Assembly: GCA_903929065.1 (NCBI GenBank)
Contig: CAIYTJ010000001.1
Coordinates: 1 to 10,288, forward strand
Direction: 5' to 3'
Length of the DNA: 10,288 nt
From: an uncultured Bacteroidales bacterium
Lineage (GTDB): Bacteria > Bacteroidota > Bacteroidia > Bacteroidales > Paludibacteraceae
Numbering within the stretch: position 1 is the stretch's first letter; each line of letters begins with the position of its first letter. Below, piece by piece: positions 7,668 through 10,288 of this stretch. The translations under genes and the position numbers were made by a program. Under the pieces are notes generated by a model. It was not told the DNA's origin. It searched no databases and saw only the letters and a list, made by a program, of their open reading frames with translations.

Positions 7668-7718
7668 AAGAAATCAATTTTTATAATTGAGTAAAAATAG
7701 AAGAAAGATAAAAAAGAA

Positions 7719-8699
7719 ATGAAAGCATTTAAAAAAATAATATTTCTCTTACCGCTGATTTATTTTCTCACTTCGTGTCAGAAAGTAATTGAGTTTAATG
7801 GTCCGGTTACCGATCCTATTGTGGTTGTCAATAGTCTGGTTACCCCCAATGCAGTGGTAAAAGTGGTTCTTTCCAAAAGCCGTTTTTTCCTGAGCAATGA
7901 CACCGCATTTACGATGATTGATACTGCCACCGTTTCGCTTTACGTGAACGGTGTGATGAAGGAAACACTGAATCATACTTCCAACGGAACTTTTTTGAGT
8001 ATCTATAAACCTGTGGTTGGTGATTCCATCGGCTTGCTGGTGCAGGTTCCGGGTAAGAATACAATTCAATGTTCAACAAGTATTTTGCCACAGGTTCCGG
8101 TAGTTTCTATTGATACTGCCACAGTTCTGACCGGTCTTAATAATCCTCTTATAAATGTTTCAGTTCCTTCAAATGGAGGTTTGCCAGTGATAGATACGAT
8201 TGGAACAACTATCGGTCGGAAAATGAAACTTATTTTAAAATTCAATGACGATACAAACAAACAAAACTTTTACAGACTGGTAGTTTATATTAAAACCTAC
8301 ACCAGTATAAAAGTTACAAATAATTATACTTTTTCGTTTGATGATATTGTTTCAGGAAATACTAGCAACGACACTATCGGGCCACCCACTTCTCTTGCCT
8401 CTAATAAATTCAATGTGTTCAACGACGATTTGTTTAACGGCAAACAATATGCACTGAAGTTCAGCGTGGATGATAACAAAGATAGTTATCTGTCCGGCAA
8501 ATCGCCACTTGTTGTTAAAAAAGAGCTTTACATCGATTTGCAAAGCATCAGCCGCAACTATTACCTGTACCTTCAAACCCGTTCGAACGCCAGAAATAAC
8601 AGTTTTTTCTCTGAACCCGTTCAGGTTTATACCAATATTGATGGCGGAATCGGTATTTTGGGAAGTTACACCAGTAATGTGACAAAGATAGTGTTGTAA
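7719..8699 (+). CDS. DUF4249 family lipoprotein, partner of the TonB-dependent receptor
   Basis: The 326-residue protein has a lipoprotein signal peptide (KKIIFLLPLIYFLTSC) with lipobox LTSC, so Cys20 is the predicted lipidation site. After it comes QKVIEF; the Lys at +2 and Glu at +5 only loosely resemble surface-export signals of this phylum. The mature part matches DUF4249 in layout: PIVVVNSLVTPNAVVKVVLSKSRFF (about 33-57), then IDTATVSLYVNGV, then a long beta-rich C-terminal part. The family occurs almost only in Bacteroidota and is typically encoded directly after a TonB-dependent receptor, as here, with 74 bases between. No clear promoter is seen in the gap, so co-transcription is likely. 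A role as surface lid or ligand-capture partner, by analogy with SusD, is an inference; no catalytic motif is visible. The DUF assignment is from memory of the family pattern. Confidence 0.8.
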   Translation: MKAFKKIIFLLPLIYFLTSCQKVIEFNGPVTDPIVVVNSLVTPNAVVKVVLSKSRFFLSNDTAFTMIDTATVSLYVNGVMKETLNHTSNGTFLSIYKPVVGDSIGLLVQVPGKNTIQCSTSILPQVPVVSIDTATVLTGLNNPLINVSVPSNGGLPVIDTIGTTIGRKMKLILKFNDDTNKQNFYRLVVYIKTYTSIKVTNNYTFSFDDIVSGNTSNDTIGPPTSLASNKFNVFNDDLFNGKQYALKFSVDDNKDSYLSGKSPLVVKKELYIDLQSISRNYYLYLQTRSNARNNSFFSEPVQVYTNIDGGIGILGSYTSNVTKIVL

Positions 8700-8818
8700 A
8701 TGCTTATATAAAAATTCAAAATAGCTAAACTTTCAATTTGTAAGTAACTGACTATTTAAAACATAAAATCACCTTATATCTTCCGCATTTTCTGTAATTA
8801 ATTTATGAAATAAGCTTG

Positions 8819-8841
8819 ATTACTTACTAACCAAAAGTAAT
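8819..8841. promoter_or_regulatory. Inverted repeat in the gap before alanine dehydrogenase
   Basis: ATTACTT (8819-8825) and AAGTAAT (8835-8841) are perfect 7-base arms around a 9-base spacer, a layout suiting a dimeric DNA-binding protein with half-sites 16 bases apart. It is about 92 bases upstream of the ald -7 candidate. It is not followed by a T run, so it is not an obvious terminator for the preceding lipoprotein gene. Function is inferred only from symmetry. Confidence 0.3.
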
Positions 8842-8877
8842 GTTTATACTCTGATTTATACGTGTTTGATAAATTAT

Positions 8878-8912
8878 TACACATAAAAATCAATTTATAA
8901 TAAATATGTGTA
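8878..8912. promoter_or_regulatory. Second inverted repeat before alanine dehydrogenase
   Basis: TACACATA (8878-8885) and TATGTGTA (8905-8912) are perfect 8-base arms separated by 19 AT-rich bases. The half-site spacing of 27 bases is long for one helical face, but the right arm ends only 20 bases before the ald -7 candidate, which is where an activator would bind. ald genes are often controlled by Lrp/AsnC-type or other regulators; whether that applies here is not shown. Confidence 0.35.
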
Positions 8913-8932
8913 CCAAATTGAAATTAATCTTG

Positions 8933-8940
8933 TATTTTTA
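8933..8940 (+). promoter_or_regulatory. Candidate -7 box for alanine dehydrogenase
   Basis: TATTTTTA differs from TAnnTTTG only in the last base and is followed by CGGCG, the kind of GC patch often seen right after Bacteroidota -7 boxes. It leaves a leader of about 40 bases before the ATG at 8985. No good -33 TTTG is found at 19-21 bases; TGTG at 8907-8910 (22 bases) is the closest. Confidence 0.45.
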
Positions 8941-8984
8941 CGGCGATTTCAAGTAAAAACAAGACATATTTTAATATTAAGAAC

Positions 8985-10070
8985 ATGAAAATCGGAATCC
9001 CAAAAGAAATTAAGAACAATGAAAGTCGCGTGGCATTGACACCCGGTGGTGCAAAAACTTTGGTACAAAACGGTCATGAAGTTTTTGTAGAAACGCACGC
9101 CGGAGAAAACAGCGGTTTTACAGACGAGCAATACAAAAAAGCAGGCGCACATATTTTAAATACAGCAGCTGAGGTATTTGCGGTTGGAGAAATGATAATG
9201 AAAGTAAAAGAACCGATTAAATGCGAATACAATCTCATTCGTCCAAATCAACTGGTTTTTACCTATTTTCATTTTGCTTCCGGCGAAGAGTTGACACATG
9301 CTATGATTGATAGCAAAGCTGTATGTCTGGCTTACGAAACAGTTGAAAAAGCGGACCGCACCTTACCATTACTAATTCCAATGTCTGAAGTTGCCGGTCG
9401 CATGTCTATTCAGGAAGGTGCTCGCTGTCTCGAAAAACCGAAAGGTGGAAAAGGTATTTTGCTTGGTGGGGTACCCGGTGTAAAACCAGCAAATGTGCTT
9501 GTTTTAGGTGGAGGTGTTGTTGGAACTCAGGCAGCATTGATGGCAGCCGGATTAGGCGCTCATGTTACCATCGCTGATATTTCCCTGCCACGGTTACGTT
9601 ATTTAAGCGAAATTATGCCGGCAAATGTTGATACGTTGATGTCAACTACATCGAATATTGAAGAAATGTTGCCGCATACTGATTTAGTTATTGGTGCTGT
9701 GTTGATTCCGGGTGCAAAAGCACCACATTTAATTACCCGTGAAATGCTGAAACTTATGCAGCCGGGTTCTGTTCTTGTTGATGTTGCAATTGATCAGGGT
9801 GGATGTTTCGAGACTTCTCACCCAACAACGCATGCCGAACCGGTTTATGAAGTAGATGGAATTTTGCATTATTGCGTAGCAAATATACCAGGAGCAGTTC
9901 CGTTTACCTCAACGTTGGCGCTGACAAATGCCACATTGCCTTATGCAGTTATTCTTGCCAATATGGGTTGGGAAAAAGCGTGTGAAAAACACGAAGACTT
10001 GCATAAAGGATTGAATATTGTTAATGGTAAAGTCGTATGTAAAGCAGTAGCTGATACATTTGGATTATAA
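8985..10070 (+). CDS. ald: Alanine dehydrogenase
   Basis: Ald catalyses the reversible NAD-dependent oxidative deamination of L-alanine to pyruvate and ammonia in the cytosol, used for alanine catabolism or for regenerating NAD by reductive amination. The 361-residue protein is about ten residues shorter than the Mycobacterium enzyme (371), the difference being at the C-terminus. Its numbering follows the well-studied enzyme: MKIGIPKEIKNNESRVALTP with Arg15, Lys75 in KVKEP (pyruvate binding), catalytic His96 in TYFHFAS and catalytic Asp270 in VAIDQGG. The NAD fold has GGGVVG at 175-180 and Asp198, which selects NAD over NADP. The ATG at 8985 is the only sensible start. It stands alone: a 285-base gap with its own promoter candidate lies upstream and a strong terminator follows. 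No anomaly is seen. Confidence 0.96.
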   Translation: MKIGIPKEIKNNESRVALTPGGAKTLVQNGHEVFVETHAGENSGFTDEQYKKAGAHILNTAAEVFAVGEMIMKVKEPIKCEYNLIRPNQLVFTYFHFASGEELTHAMIDSKAVCLAYETVEKADRTLPLLIPMSEVAGRMSIQEGARCLEKPKGGKGILLGGVPGVKPANVLVLGGGVVGTQAALMAAGLGAHVTIADISLPRLRYLSEIMPANVDTLMSTTSNIEEMLPHTDLVIGAVLIPGAKAPHLITREMLKLMQPGSVLVDVAIDQGGCFETSHPTTHAEPVYEVDGILHYCVANIPGAVPFTSTLALTNATLPYAVILANMGWEKACEKHEDLHKGLNIVNGKVVCKAVADTFGL

Positions 10071-10091
10071 AATCTATATCCAATACTTTTG

Positions 10092-10123
10092 GCTCCTTCT
10101 GATAACTTCAGAAGGAGCTTTTT
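10092..10123 (+). terminator. Intrinsic terminator of ald
   Basis: GCTCCTTCTG (10092-10101) and CAGAAGGAGC (10109-10118) form a perfect 10-pair stem with a 7-base loop, followed at once by TTTTT. It starts 22 bases after the ald stop codon. The minus strand has no T run after the stem, so it works for rightward transcription only. Confidence 0.92.
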
Positions 10124-10194
10124 GTATGAACCAGTTTCAATTTCAAGTTAATTCTATGTTATTAAACAGAAATTGAAAAATAAAAGAAAAATAA

Positions 10195-10226
10195 TTTGGA
10201 AAACGTAATACTTCTCACTAATTTTG
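10195..10226 (+). promoter_or_regulatory. Full-consensus Bacteroidota promoter for a gene off the right edge
   Basis: TTTG at 10195-10198, a 20-base spacer, and TAATTTTG at 10219-10226 match the -33/-7 consensus of the Bacteroidota housekeeping sigma factor at every defined base. Transcription would start near 10233. The 52 bases after the palindrome have no open frame: the ATG at 10240 meets a stop codon after three codons, so the gene should begin beyond 10288. Confidence 0.7.
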
Positions 10227-10236
10227 GTCGACCAAA
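10223..10236. promoter_or_regulatory. Palindromic operator overlapping the -7 box
   Basis: TTTGGTCGACCAAA is a perfect 14-base palindrome. Its first four bases are the TTTG of the -7 box at 10219-10226, and its right half covers the expected start point, so a bound dimer would block polymerase. A perfect 14-base palindrome placed this way is unlikely by chance. The regulator is unknown and could be encoded by the next gene (autoregulation). Confidence 0.55.
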
Positions 10237-10288
10237 CAGATGGTTGTCTGAAAAAAGCAAATTACATTAAAGAAAATTTTAAAAATAA

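Noticed and set aside
7645..7718. Separate promoter for the DUF4249 lipoprotein
   Set aside because: No TAnnTTTG match was found in the 74-base gap; co-transcription with the receptor is simpler.
5194..8699. Classical SusCD polysaccharide utilization locus
   Set aside because: The lipoprotein lacks SusD features (it is too short, beta-rich and of DUF4249 type), and no glycoside hydrolase or hybrid sensor is nearby.
1..10288. CRISPR array, tRNA or rRNA gene, riboswitch, insertion sequence or prophage
   Set aside because: I saw no spaced direct repeats of suitable length, no cloverleaf, no transposase or integrase, and no change in base composition between genes.

Overview
The window looks like ordinary chromosome from a member of the Bacteroidota, probably Bacteroidales or a relative. 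It is AT-rich. It carries several -7 boxes of the Bacteroidota type (TAnnTTTG), lipoproteins with the lipobox of this phylum, a TonB-dependent receptor with an N-terminal carboxypeptidase-regulatory-like domain paired with a DUF4249 lipoprotein, and the long two-ACT form of SerB. All seven genes read rightward on the + strand, all appear intact, and nothing suggests a mobile element, phage, CRISPR array or RNA gene.

Positions 1-271 are non-coding. They hold a probable leftward promoter for a gene off the left edge and a weaker rightward promoter candidate for the first gene. From 272 to 5018 there is a compact run of five housekeeping genes: uridine kinase (udk), a predicted PolB-like DEDDy 3'-5' exonuclease, an MltF-like lytic transglycosylase lipoprotein, phosphoserine phosphatase (serB) and a TIP30/HTATIP2-like NAD(P)-binding protein. 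Gaps are 64, 6, 20 and 40 bases, so co-transcription of much of the run is likely. The functions are not one pathway: pyrimidine salvage, nucleic acid trimming, cell wall turnover and serine synthesis. Short 7-base-period repeats sit in two of the gaps.

From 5019 to 8699 there is a two-gene outer-membrane transport unit with its own promoter (TATCTTTG at 5157) and a symmetric candidate operator just upstream. It encodes a TonB-dependent receptor and a DUF4249 lipoprotein that presumably work together at the cell surface; there is no SusD. After a 285-base AT-rich gap with two inverted repeats comes alanine dehydrogenase (8985-10070), a single-gene unit closed by a strong intrinsic terminator.

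The last 165 bases contain the cleanest regulatory signal of the window: a full-consensus Bacteroidota promoter (TTTG, 20 bases, TAATTTTG) whose -7 box is overlapped by a 14-base perfect palindrome, presumably a repressor site controlling a gene just outside the right edge. I found no convincing new multi-gene system; the points worth checking are mostly regulatory DNA and the receptor/DUF4249 pair.
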